This document shows positions 40,115-48,646 of a DNA stretch of 64,000 nt, piece by piece. The position numbers and the translations under genes were made by a program. Each line of letters opens with the position of its first letter. Position 1 is the stretch's first letter. Under the pieces are notes generated by a model, which did no database searches, was not told the origin of the DNA, and saw nothing but the letters and a program-made list of their open reading frames with translations. Source of the DNA: Enterococcus gilvus ATCC BAA-350 (lineage in GTDB: Bacteria > Bacillota > Bacilli > Lactobacillales > Enterococcaceae); assembly GCF_000407545.1 (NCBI RefSeq), contig NZ_ASWH01000002.1, positions 682,001 to 746,000 on the forward strand. Direction: 5' to 3'.

Positions 40115-40990
40115 GTGACTGAATATACTGGCTTCGACAAAATTTATCGCGACATCGTCATGGAGATCATTGAAAACGGCACGGACCAAGATCCTGCGCT
40201 CGTTCGAGCAAAATACGCCGATGGCAGCCCTGCGCCTACCCGCTTCATCCAAGGCGTCAACTTTAAGATCAAACCTACAGACGGCATCCCGATCTTAAAA
40301 TCAAAGCGCGTCTTCCAAAAGACACCCTTGATCGAATTGGAATGGATTTGGCAGGAATTATCCAATGATGTAACGTGGCTGCAGGAACACAACTGTAAAG
40401 TCTGGAATGAATGGGTCGATGACAACAACACCATCGGCAAAGCATACGGCTTTCAATTAGCAAAAAAGTGCCGCAAGCTGCCGGACCATGAGGAAAAACT
40501 CAATCAGGTGGACTATGTTCTGCATCAATTGGAAAATAATCCTGGTTCTCGCCGCATCATGACTAGCCTTTGGGATGTCGATGATTTGGACGAAATGACG
40601 TTGGAGCCTTGTGTATGGGCGACCAATTGGAAAGTCAATAACGGCGTCCTTGACCTGCACGTCAAACAACGCTCCGCCGACATGGCACTAGGTCAACCCT
40701 TCAATACCTATCAATACGCTGTTCTGCATCGCTTGATCGCGGACCATTTAGGTTTTGAACTCGGTACGATGCACTGGTGTATCGATGACGCGCATGTCTA
40801 CGACCGGCACATTGATGCCTTAAAAAAACAATTGTCACAGCCGATTCCAAACAGCGAACCTACGCTGACGCTACCAGACAAATTCGATGAGAACGGCAAA
40901 AAACGTTCCTTTTTTGAACGCCGACTGTCGGATGTGAAGCTGGAAGGTTATGAGAATAATGGTGTTATTAAGTATGAGATAGCCGAATAG
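40115..40990 (+). CDS. thyA: Thymidylate synthase
   Basis: 291 residues from a GTG at 40115 with GAGGAG upstream. The nucleophile Cys lies in LEPCVWATNW (PCV where E. coli has PCH), and dUMP-binding QRSADMALGQPFNTYQYA is intact. The N-terminal Arg loop (RFIQGVNFKI) and LEWIWQELSND are present. It methylates dUMP to dTMP with methylene-tetrahydrofolate. No dihydrofolate reductase gene follows, unlike many Gram-positive loci. It is closed by a strong terminator. Confidence 0.93.
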   Translation: MTEYTGFDKIYRDIVMEIIENGTDQDPALVRAKYADGSPAPTRFIQGVNFKIKPTDGIPILKSKRVFQKTPLIELEWIWQELSNDVTWLQEHNCKVWNEWVDDNNTIGKAYGFQLAKKCRKLPDHEEKLNQVDYVLHQLENNPGSRRIMTSLWDVDDLDEMTLEPCVWATNWKVNNGVLDLHVKQRSADMALGQPFNTYQYAVLHRLIADHLGFELGTMHWCIDDAHVYDRHIDALKKQLSQPIPNSEPTLTLPDKFDENGKKRSFFERRLSDVKLEGYENNGVIKYEIAE

Positions 40991-40998
40991 CAAAAAAA

Positions 40999-41032
40999 AG
41001 GGCCTCAAACGACGTTCATCGTTTGAGGCCCT
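40999..41032. terminator. Bidirectional terminator between thyA and the C39-like gene
   Basis: A 14-bp perfect stem, AGGGCCTCAAACGA with TCGTTTGAGGCCCT, has a 6-nt loop and A and T runs at the two sides, between convergent genes. Confidence 0.93.
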
Positions 41033-41054
41033 CTTCTATTTTATTAACACTTTC

Positions 41055-42644
41055 TTAACTAATCCCAATCGCGCGACCGTCCCATTCCTTTGAAAAATCG
41101 GTGATGGACACCCAAGCCATCGCGCCGCGATCATAAGTTTTGTTTGGTCCGCCAGAACCAGCCTTCGCACTTGAGCTATAATACAACGGATCGTACACTA
41201 AAAATTGATTGTCTCGGTACCCAGCGATGACCTTACAGTGGTTGCGGATCGTGTTCGCTTGATAAGAAGAGTACCCATAATATAACACAGGGTTGCCATT
41301 GATGATGCGATCAACCAGGTTTTGTGTGCTGACATTGCTGATGTTTGAGACGTTTTTGTACCATCTCTTCGCATAGTTTGCCAACGAGCCTGGCGTGATC
41401 ACCCAGCCAAACCCTTCTCCTGTGTATACATTGCCTTTTTGCCCGCCTTTGTCTTTCGGATACATCGGCAAATTGTCCTGGACATATTTCAAATCGACAT
41501 TTTTCCCTTTGTATCTCAAAAGCATCGTCATCGATGCCCCTGCGCAGCCCCAAGGACTGAAGACCGGAGCGTATTGACTCACATAAGGCACATTCAATGT
41601 GCGCTGTACGGGCGCGATCGGCTGTGCGCCGCCTAATGTGTACCAAGAAATGCCTTCATTTCGCCAACCAGCCTTCAGCAATGTATTTCGTTCACTCAGC
41701 AGCATCGTATAATGGTGGGAACCTGCACCTCTGGAATTCGGATTAAATACCCGATACATCGGCATACCCGCCCACGGTGTGTGCCACGCGATCCCTTCAT
41801 AACGCCAGCCGACACGCTTCAGATGATCCCGCTCTTTTCCATCTAATGTGTAAAAATGTTCCCCAGAATTCGGGTTGTAAACTCTAAATAATTGCCGTCC
41901 CGTCAAGGGCACTCGCATACTGATACCTTCATACCGCCAACCGACTTTGACCAAATGATCCTTCTCATACGAATTCATGGTATGGAGATGCTCGCCAGAA
42001 TTCGGATTATACACCCGATAAATCGCAATCGTTGGCGCCGGTGCGGCCTTCGCTTGTGCCTTCGGAGCAGCGACTTTCGGTACAGCCTTCGCAGTCGTTG
42101 CGGCTTTTGGCGTCACAGTTGTAGTGACCACTTTCTCGTTGTTTGCGTTAGGCTCTTTCGTTTCAACTTGCTCAACGATATCCTTGTTGGGTGTCTCAGC
42201 TATTTCTGAAGGATCAGGCACAGCTTCTTCAAGGTGCGTATCCTCTTCACCTTCGGAAGTCTCCAAGGATTCATCCTTTTCTACTGGTGGGATTTCTGCC
42301 TCTTTCTCTGTCTCTTCAGTAGAAGTCGCGGGTTTCTCTGTGATTTCTGTTTCAGTTACTTCTTCTTCAGCCGTCGTATCCACGGGCGTAGTCGATTCGA
42401 TGGCAGGAGGTGTCACTGCCCCTCCCTCTTCTACGATCTCGGATTGAGAGTCAGCAGAAGGCGCAGCTTCTATCTCCGCCTCAGGTTCAAGAACCTGAAC
42501 CACTTGCTCCTTACCTACCTCATCAGCAAAAACAGCATGATCCTCCGTCGCAAAAGCAGACGTACCCAACAACCCTAGAAAAATAATCGGCGCCACAACC
42601 CATGTTTTCTTCCGTTTATACATCTTGAAACGCTTCTTCTCCAT
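41055..42644 (-). CDS. Secreted C39-like peptidase with three DUF5648-type repeats
   Basis: 529 residues. The N-terminus KRFKMYKRKKTWVVAP resembles a KxYKxGKxW signal, cleaved near FA|TEDH. Residues 40-200 are an acidic Glu/Thr/Val stalk followed by an Ala/Lys-rich stretch. Three repeats of about 45 residues (YRVYNPNSGEH, then T..E..HL..VGWRYEGI) occupy 205-345 and match DUF5648. The last 175 residues are a C39-type papain-like domain: Cys in WGCAGAS, His in RNHCKVIAGY and Asp in VYDPLY. It probably acts outside the cell on the envelope or on peptides. It has no LPxTG motif. Confidence 0.85.
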   Translation of the reverse strand: MEKKRFKMYKRKKTWVVAPIIFLGLLGTSAFATEDHAVFADEVGKEQVVQVLEPEAEIEAAPSADSQSEIVEEGGAVTPPAIESTTPVDTTAEEEVTETEITEKPATSTEETEKEAEIPPVEKDESLETSEGEEDTHLEEAVPDPSEIAETPNKDIVEQVETKEPNANNEKVVTTTVTPKAATTAKAVPKVAAPKAQAKAAPAPTIAIYRVYNPNSGEHLHTMNSYEKDHLVKVGWRYEGISMRVPLTGRQLFRVYNPNSGEHFYTLDGKERDHLKRVGWRYEGIAWHTPWAGMPMYRVFNPNSRGAGSHHYTMLLSERNTLLKAGWRNEGISWYTLGGAQPIAPVQRTLNVPYVSQYAPVFSPWGCAGASMTMLLRYKGKNVDLKYVQDNLPMYPKDKGGQKGNVYTGEGFGWVITPGSLANYAKRWYKNVSNISNVSTQNLVDRIINGNPVLYYGYSSYQANTIRNHCKVIAGYRDNQFLVYDPLYYSSSAKAGSGGPNKTYDRGAMAWVSITDFSKEWDGRAIGIS

Positions 42645-42806
42645 GTATTACCTCCTTATAAAAATAATAATTGTTATTATTATTAAACCATGGATCGTTT
42701 ACAAATGGAAGCGCAACCAATACTATTGATTATTTTTCTTTATTCAAAAATAAAAAACAACAATCCGCTCCTGAAAATAGAACAGATTGTTGTTTCTCTT
42801 TAATGC

Positions 42807-43799
42807 CTATTTCGCTTCTTTCACAAATGGAAGGAGTTCTTCCGCGAGTTGGTCAAAGTCCAACTGATTTACTTCCTCGATCTGACGGATCATCTCTCTT
42901 GGCATCTTTGGATTCATACCACCGCAGATGGCTGCGCTGATCGCTCCGATTGTATCCGTATCCCATCCTAATGACGCACTTAATTGTGCCGCTCTCAAAG
43001 GATCACCCTTAGCCATTTCCACGATAACAAATGCACTAGGAATCGTTTCGATTGTCTCCATCCCCGTCCCGATTTCATGGTAAAGACGCTGCAGAATGAT
43101 TTGATCATCGGTTTCCTGTCTTAGAATTTTTCGCGCTTGATTCATGCGAAAAGTCAGAGAAGCAGAAGGAAAATCATGCCCATAGGTTTTCGCTGCATTG
43201 ATCGCTTCAAACGCCAACGACCAGATTTCATCGGTAGACTGTCCTCCGCGAACCGTATAGCTGATCGCTGCCGCTACGGCGCTTGCTCCAGCAATCGCAA
43301 TCGTTGTATTGTGGGTCGGCAAACAGATTTCCGCCACATTTTTCACTAATGTAGGCAAATCCTGATAATCGCTGATTATTCCAATCGGTGCGATTTTCAT
43401 GGATGCGCCATTCGTGGTTCCTGTTACACCGGTCTCTTCAATCGGCACGCCTTGAGCAATTTTGTCCAAAGCCTTTAACGTCGATGGACCCGAAACAAAT
43501 GCAGAAACCGGTGAATTGTCATTCCATTCCCGCAGCTCTGCGATATAGTCCGCTACCCGAATTTGTCCTTGGTTTTTCTTGATCATGGATAAAATCATCA
43601 ACACATTCAATGTGTCATCGGTGATTGCTCCTGCTGCTAATTTGCGTCCAAACACATCATTTTCGTTTGATGCGATTAATTCAGTCACCCCATTGGGAAA
43701 ATTCTGACGGATTTTTTCCTGCGACCAGCATTCTGTCGGCATCCCCATCGCGTCTCCTAATGCACCGGCGACCAATACGCCCCAAATCTTTTCTCTCAC
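42807..43799 (-). CDS. ADP-ribosylglycohydrolase family protein
   Basis: 330 residues. Metal-binding GALGDAMGMP near the N-terminus, GAITDDTLNVL, and GWDTDTIGAISAAICG near the C-terminus are the family's conserved Asp/Thr motifs. It starts at a GTG (43797-43799) directly after the PTS stop, with GGAGG 8 nt upstream inside that gene, so it is coupled to it. Family members remove ADP-ribose from proteins or small molecules; some act on sugar-linked compounds. Here its link to a beta-glucoside PTS suggests a sugar-related substrate, which is inference. Confidence 0.9.
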   Translation of the reverse strand: MREKIWGVLVAGALGDAMGMPTECWSQEKIRQNFPNGVTELIASNENDVFGRKLAAGAITDDTLNVLMILSMIKKNQGQIRVADYIAELREWNDNSPVSAFVSGPSTLKALDKIAQGVPIEETGVTGTTNGASMKIAPIGIISDYQDLPTLVKNVAEICLPTHNTTIAIAGASAVAAAISYTVRGGQSTDEIWSLAFEAINAAKTYGHDFPSASLTFRMNQARKILRQETDDQIILQRLYHEIGTGMETIETIPSAFVIVEMAKGDPLRAAQLSASLGWDTDTIGAISAAICGGMNPKMPREMIRQIEEVNQLDFDQLAEELLPFVKEAK

Positions 43800-45725
43800 T
43801 TAATTTACCTCCGCTATGTTGATTGTTTCTGCTTGATTGTTAAATGGAATAACAGTCATCACTTTGTCATTAGCCTTGATGTGGCCCTCTTGCTGGCAAA
43901 GAACATCTAGGAATTGATCAGAATTTGTTATCGTCACAAAGGACTCGGTGGAATATCCTGCCTCTGTCACTTTTTTCAAATCGACCGTCAGGATTTTATC
44001 TCCTTGAGCAACTACTTGCCCCTTCTTCACAAGTGGCTTGAACCCCTGTCCTTCCAATTCAACCGTATCAATTCCGATATGGATCAACAGTTCAATTCCT
44101 GTGTTGCTGACAATTCCGATCGCATGCCCGCTTGGGAAAATTGTCTCAACTGTGCCGGCAACTGGAGAAACAACGTCGCCTGTTTCTGGCACGATCACGA
44201 AGCCTTTGCCAAGCGCCTTTGACGCAAAGCTCGGATCAGCCGCGCTTTCGAGAGGTTTGATTTCTCCTGTTAATGGTGAGACCAGAACTTCCGATTTTAC
44301 TAAGCTTTTTTCTTCAGGCTCAACGACATCTTCTTCTTTTTTGAAGGTCATATAGGTAAATACGAACGCGACAGCAGCCGTTGCGATAGACGCGATGATG
44401 GCCATGATGACGCCATTCATACTCCCGCTGTCTGGATTGATAAATGCCGCAAATCCTAAGATCCCGAAGGACATAGCGTACATTTTCGTAGATGTGAGCG
44501 CTAAAATCAATGAGCCGACCGCACCACCAAGCATGGAATACGCAAAACGCTTTTTGACTGGCAAGCTGAATCCGTAGATCGCTGGTTCGATGATACAGAA
44601 TAACCCAGACACCATCGCTGGAATCGCCAACGCCTTTTGATCCTTTGAGCGTGTCCGTAGAAAAACAGCTAACACCACAGCCGTTTGTGCAAAGTTGGCG
44701 GTAAAGGACATTGGGAAAATGTAATCCACCCCCGATTGTGCCAAGTTCGTGATCCCGATTGCTGAAATCGGCCAATGCAGCCCAAAAATAACCAATGGTT
44801 GATAAAGCAACGCTACCACGAGCGAAGTCACGACAGGTGAAATACCATACAACCCTGACACTCCTGCACTAATCAATGAGCTAAGCACATTTGTTACCGG
44901 CCCAACCACCAAAATCGCTAAAGGAACCGTAATTAAGATCGTTAAGAACGAATTCACATTGTGGGCAATCACTGCCGGCACGACTTTTTTCAGCCAATTT
45001 TCTACCTTTGACCCTACGTAAACAATAAAGATAATTGGGATGACCGTGTATTGATACCCCGTTGCAGGAAACAGAATCGGAATCCCAAAGAAAGTATTAA
45101 ACACAGGTGTCTGGAACAGCGTCCCTTGGAACAAGGTGTACAAAGCATCACCGCTCGCCAATCCTGTCATCAATTCTGGAATCAACAAGGTTGCGCCTAG
45201 CATCATCCCAACGAACGGGTTCATCTTAAAGGCTTTCGCACTTGTATAACCCAACGTCACTGGCAGAAAATAAAAGACCGCTTGCCCCATCGCATGCAAA
45301 ATAATATACGCGCCATCATTGACTGACAAAACATTCGTCGCCGTCAATAAAGCCAGAATTCCCTGCAATAAACCAGAGGCCGTCAAAATTCCCAAGACTG
45401 GCGTAATCACCTTTGTAATGGTGTCTACTAAGGTGCTGACCGCCCCCTTTTTCTCCTCTTCGGCTGTGACCGTCTTCCCATTTAGCTGCTCCTGAACCAC
45501 TTGAAAAATATCCGCTACGTTTGTTCCAACAACAACTTGAAACCTTCCACTGGCGAATTGCGCGCTCATCACATCCGGCGATTTCACCACTTCCTCACGC
45601 TGGACCAATGAATCATCCTTCAAAGTAAAACGCAGCCGCGTCATACAATGCGTAACACTCAGCACATTCTCCTTTCCACCAACCTTTTCCAAAATAAATG
45701 ACACCAGTGCTTGATACTTATCCAT
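43800..45725 (-). CDS. PTS beta-glucoside-family EIIBCA permease
   Basis: 641 residues from the ATG at 45723-45725, where AAAGGGGGAA precedes; the 13-codon extension is not supported. EIIB comes first with Cys in SVTHCMTRLRF. EIIC spans about 100-450 with about ten membrane segments (PVLGILTASGLLQGIL). EIIA lies at the C-terminus with His in ELLIHIGIDTVELEGQGF. This order (B-C-A) is that of BglF/BglP. It imports and phosphorylates a beta-glucoside or similar sugar. It is controlled by BglG-type antitermination through the site upstream. Confidence 0.95.
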   Translation of the reverse strand: MDKYQALVSFILEKVGGKENVLSVTHCMTRLRFTLKDDSLVQREEVVKSPDVMSAQFASGRFQVVVGTNVADIFQVVQEQLNGKTVTAEEEKKGAVSTLVDTITKVITPVLGILTASGLLQGILALLTATNVLSVNDGAYIILHAMGQAVFYFLPVTLGYTSAKAFKMNPFVGMMLGATLLIPELMTGLASGDALYTLFQGTLFQTPVFNTFFGIPILFPATGYQYTVIPIIFIVYVGSKVENWLKKVVPAVIAHNVNSFLTILITVPLAILVVGPVTNVLSSLISAGVSGLYGISPVVTSLVVALLYQPLVIFGLHWPISAIGITNLAQSGVDYIFPMSFTANFAQTAVVLAVFLRTRSKDQKALAIPAMVSGLFCIIEPAIYGFSLPVKKRFAYSMLGGAVGSLILALTSTKMYAMSFGILGFAAFINPDSGSMNGVIMAIIASIATAAVAFVFTYMTFKKEEDVVEPEEKSLVKSEVLVSPLTGEIKPLESAADPSFASKALGKGFVIVPETGDVVSPVAGTVETIFPSGHAIGIVSNTGIELLIHIGIDTVELEGQGFKPLVKKGQVVAQGDKILTVDLKKVTEAGYSTESFVTITNSDQFLDVLCQQEGHIKANDKVMTVIPFNNQAETINIAEVN

Positions 45726-45756
45726 GTTGCTTCCCCCTTTTTTGGCATATAAAAAA

Positions 45757-45803
45757 GGCAACACTCAAACAAGAGACTCTTCATCCCTTGTTTGGGTGTT
45801 GCC
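45757..45803 (-). terminator. Conditional terminator in the PTS leader
   Basis: GGCAACACTCAAACAAG pairs with CTTGTTTGGGTGTTGCC in a 17-bp stem with one mismatch, followed on the minus strand by six T residues, about 30 nt before the PTS start codon. Its first bases overlap the RAT at 45794-45823, the arrangement needed for antitermination. Confidence 0.92.
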
Positions 45804-45823
45804 TGCATAATCAGTTACAATCC
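45794..45823 (-). promoter_or_regulatory. Ribonucleic antiterminator (RAT) of the BglG/LicT type
   Basis: On the minus strand the 30-nt sequence GGATTGTAACTG followed by ATTATGCAGGCAACACC matches the LicT/BglG-type RAT (GGATTGTTACTG...GCAGGCAAAACC). It begins 2 nt after the stop codon of the antiterminator gene and overlaps the terminator stem. Binding by the protein encoded upstream would block the terminator. Confidence 0.9.
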
Positions 45824-45826
45824 CGT

Positions 45827-46657
45827 TTATTTAATTAGCCGCTGGACATGGAGAATCAAATACATCTCCTCCTCCGGATAAATCCGACAAGCCAGCTTCT
45901 CTTGTAGATAATGTTTAATAATCCCGACACTTTCAGTCGCCTTCGGATAAAACTGAACCACCTGTTCATACATCTCCGGCACCGATTCCTGTCTCGGCTC
46001 GTTTATTATGACACGTTGAATAAAGAATTTCAAGTGGGTAACGAACCGAACATAATTCAACGATTCCGTGTCCAGCTCAATCCCCAGACAATCTTCAACG
46101 ATCAAGACCACCTTCTGCAGCATCTCTGTCGTTAATAACGTCTGAGCCGTATCATTGTTCAAGCCGCCATTAATAAAGTGAAGCGCAATGAACCCCGCTT
46201 CATCCTCATTCAGCTCAATCCCTTCATAATAGCTGATCTGCTCAAGCACCTTCAATCCCGATGCAAATTCTCTCGGATAAAACTTCTTGATCTCCAATAA
46301 CAACGCATTTTGAATCGTTTCCCCATTTCTAAACCGATTCACTGCATAGTTAATATGATCCGCCAATCCAATATAAGTATTCCCATCAAACGTCCGCTCC
46401 AGCTCCGCTTCAGCACTCTTAATTATTAGTGTCACCATCTCTAACCGATTGATCGGCACTTCCTCGATCAATTGCACAAACCGATCCGCCACATTCGGAG
46501 AATCCACCACGAACGTCTTCTCGATTTTAGCCTTCTCAACCGTCTCGCCCACTCTCTTCTTAAAGGCGATTCCTCTGCCAATCAAGATCCGCTCCAAACC
46601 CTTTGTATCAATCACTAAGACAACATTGTTGTTAAAAATCTTCTTTATTCTCAGCAA
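45827..46657 (-). CDS. BglG/LicT-family transcription antiterminator
   Basis: 276 residues starting at a TTG (46655-46657) after GGGGAG. An N-terminal CAT RNA-binding domain (residues 1-57: IKKIFNNNVVLV...GRGIAFKKRVGETV) is followed by two PRDs with conserved His residues (ADHINYAVNRFRNG, FIALHFINGG, FIQRVI, LILHVQRLIK). Phosphorylation of PRD His by the PTS should switch RNA binding. It is the first gene of the operon with the PTS and ADP-ribosylglycohydrolase genes. Confidence 0.95.
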   Translation of the reverse strand: MLRIKKIFNNNVVLVIDTKGLERILIGRGIAFKKRVGETVEKAKIEKTFVVDSPNVADRFVQLIEEVPINRLEMVTLIIKSAEAELERTFDGNTYIGLADHINYAVNRFRNGETIQNALLLEIKKFYPREFASGLKVLEQISYYEGIELNEDEAGFIALHFINGGLNNDTAQTLLTTEMLQKVVLIVEDCLGIELDTESLNYVRFVTHLKFFIQRVIINEPRQESVPEMYEQVVQFYPKATESVGIIKHYLQEKLACRIYPEEEMYLILHVQRLIK

Positions 46658-46698
46658 GCTCTCTCCCCATCCTCCGCCTCAGCAAACTTTCATAAGCT

Positions 46699-46726
46699 AT
46701 GATACGGGTTCTTTGGTGAAAGTCAA
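46699..46726 (-). promoter_or_regulatory. Promoter of the antiterminator-PTS operon
   Basis: TTGACT (46721-46726) and TATCAT (46699-46704) on the minus strand, 16 nt apart, lie about 40 nt before the start codon. No second RAT is apparent in this leader. Confidence 0.7.
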
Positions 46727-46798
46727 GGAGGGAAATAAAAGTTCAATTTTTCAAATTTTGTCACTGCTAAATTCTTTCTTTAATCAATAGAATTTAAC

Positions 46799-47455
46799 TT
46801 ACCCAATTTCTAATCTCCCACAATCAATCATTGCTTCTTCAAGTTCAAATAATATTTTTACTACTTCATCAATCGCAAAACGCAAATCCTGTTCATGGAT
46901 TTCATTATATTCTAATTGATTATGCACAAATTTATTTCGAAGTTTACGACATTTTGCAAGTCGTTCAGAAAATACTAACTCTGTATCAAGAGACTGACTT
47001 AGTATTTTCAGGTAAGATTCATTCTTATTTCTCTTAACCTTTCTACTACTTTCTGGATCAATCCAGTTTGATAGATCAAAAAGGCAACTTTCTAAAAATG
47101 ATAATATAAGTGTGAGCCCTAAAGGAAAAAGGGTATGATTAATATTAAACAACCATGATAATTCTATCTCGCTCTTGCCTAACTCTACTTCCCCTTCACC
47201 TAAAAAATCATTTCCCCATTCGATTTCACTATATGAATCTATTTCTTCTTGTTTTTGCTGATTACTACTTTCTAATAGAAAAACTAAATAATTATTTAAT
47301 CGTCTTAATTCTTCTTCAAATATGACAAAAGGAGCTCTTTCACTGCGAGAATAATATAAATAGTCCTCAGAATATAAGAGAGATTCTATTTCTTGTGTAT
47401 CTTCATTAATTGTAAATAGTTCATCGGACGAATAAAACAGCGATTTGTCATCCAC
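46799..47455 (-). CDS. HEPN-like protein, putative defence ribonuclease
   Basis: 218 residues with no signal peptide. The N-terminal 90 residues are acidic and of unknown fold. From about residue 100 the protein is helical and ends in a segment with RNKFVH (Arg173 to His178), the R-x4-H motif of HEPN ribonucleases, followed by a long helix. An acidic residue cluster lies before it. It stands at the end of a restriction gene cluster on the same strand, 221 nt after mrr. Role in abortive infection or toxin function is inference from motif and context. Confidence 0.55.
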   Translation of the reverse strand: MDDKSLFYSSDELFTINEDTQEIESLLYSEDYLYYSRSERAPFVIFEEELRRLNNYLVFLLESSNQQKQEEIDSYSEIEWGNDFLGEGEVELGKSEIELSWLFNINHTLFPLGLTLILSFLESCLFDLSNWIDPESSRKVKRNKNESYLKILSQSLDTELVFSERLAKCRKLRNKFVHNQLEYNEIHEQDLRFAIDEVVKILFELEEAMIDCGRLEIG

Positions 47456-47611
47456 ATCACAACCTCCAAAGGTTTTATTTCAAACTTTATTTCAACGATT
47501 TAAAAGACCTATTGAAGCAAAAAAATCAGTGCATAAACCTAGTTTATAACTGATCCATTTTATATTAACAAGATTATTTCTAATTAAATTAGATTATCTG
47601 TCAGAAAAACT

Positions 47612-47650
47612 AGAAACTACTATCTCATCCGGATAGAGATAATAGTTTCT
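47612..47650. terminator. Terminator downstream of mrr
   Basis: AGAAACTACTATCTC pairs with GAGATAATAGTTTCT (one mismatch) around a 9-nt loop, 26 nt after the mrr stop. No long T run follows, so it may be inefficient. Confidence 0.65.
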
Positions 47651-47676
47651 AAGTTTAACAACTCTTGTATTACAAT

Positions 47677-48633
47677 TTAAATCATATCCTCTTCAAAATA
47701 ATCACTATCTATTCGAAATTGCTTGTAGACCTTCGCTTCTTCAATGCCGACACCATATTGCATCATTAGATCAGTTAGCTTAATACCATCAATCAAAACA
47801 ATTCCTTGGCTTTTAGCAAACTCTTGCGCACCTTTAGCAAAATTGGATGTGGTAATAAAAACGCCTCGATCTGCATTTACACCAGCCAACGCACCATAAA
47901 AAGATTGAATCGCAGGTCGTCCCACTGTATTTCCATCTTTGTAGCGTTTTGCTTGAATATAAACAGTACTTGTTCCCAAAGGATCTTGATTAATAATCCC
48001 GTCGATCCCACCATCATTACTCTGAGTGGTTACTTTGGCATCTCCATTTTTACCGCTATATCCCATTGCTACAAGTAGATCAACAACTAACTTTTCAAAA
48101 AATGAAGGCTCAACCTGACGAACTTTATTCAAAAGTTCAATGGCTACCTCATTATTTTGATTATTTATGATACTCTCCACCTGAATCTCTTTTTCTTCTG
48201 CTTCTGGAATAGAAATCTTGTTTCCAGTACGCTCATTTCGAATGTCCAACTCTTTTTTATACTCTTTAAAAGCAGGCAATTCTTCTAACATTTTCTTAGT
48301 TAGCTTATCACCATGCTTATCTAACATAGCGAGTCCAGATTCAGTAATCTTATAAACACCACGTCTTGGTCTTTGAACTAAGCCAGAAATGTACAGACTA
48401 CTTAAAGCCCATCCAAATCGATCAATCAAAATACTGTCTTTATGTGGAGTATCTGGATATTTTTCTTCTAATAAATCTTCAGGAATTTGAAGAAACTCTA
48501 CTACACGTTTGATAATTGTTTTTTTATGGAATTCACCGCCATCTTCTATGGCTTCCAAGACATAAGGTAGCAAGGAATCATTTGTAGGCACACCATTCGC
48601 TGATTTCTTCAACTTTTGCCAATCTCTATTCAT
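47677..48633 (-). CDS. mrr: Mrr-type restriction endonuclease
   Basis: 318 residues. An Mrr N-terminal winged-helix domain is at residues 15-110 (LLPYVLEAIEDGGEFHKKTII, WALSSLYISGLVQRPRRGVYKIT), and the catalytic domain at about 170-290. The PD-(D/E)xK elements are visible: NDGGIDGII and YIQAKRYKDG. FEKLVVDLLVAMGYSG and VFITTSNFAKGAQEFA are typical. Mrr cuts DNA carrying methylated bases. The gene follows hsdR by 13 nt, so it belongs to the same transcript as the type I system, whose own methylation pattern it must tolerate. Confidence 0.93.
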   Translation of the reverse strand: MNRDWQKLKKSANGVPTNDSLLPYVLEAIEDGGEFHKKTIIKRVVEFLQIPEDLLEEKYPDTPHKDSILIDRFGWALSSLYISGLVQRPRRGVYKITESGLAMLDKHGDKLTKKMLEELPAFKEYKKELDIRNERTGNKISIPEAEEKEIQVESIINNQNNEVAIELLNKVRQVEPSFFEKLVVDLLVAMGYSGKNGDAKVTTQSNDGGIDGIINQDPLGTSTVYIQAKRYKDGNTVGRPAIQSFYGALAGVNADRGVFITTSNFAKGAQEFAKSQGIVLIDGIKLTDLMMQYGVGIEEAKVYKQFRIDSDYFEEDMI

Positions 48634-48646
48634 AGACTACAACTCC

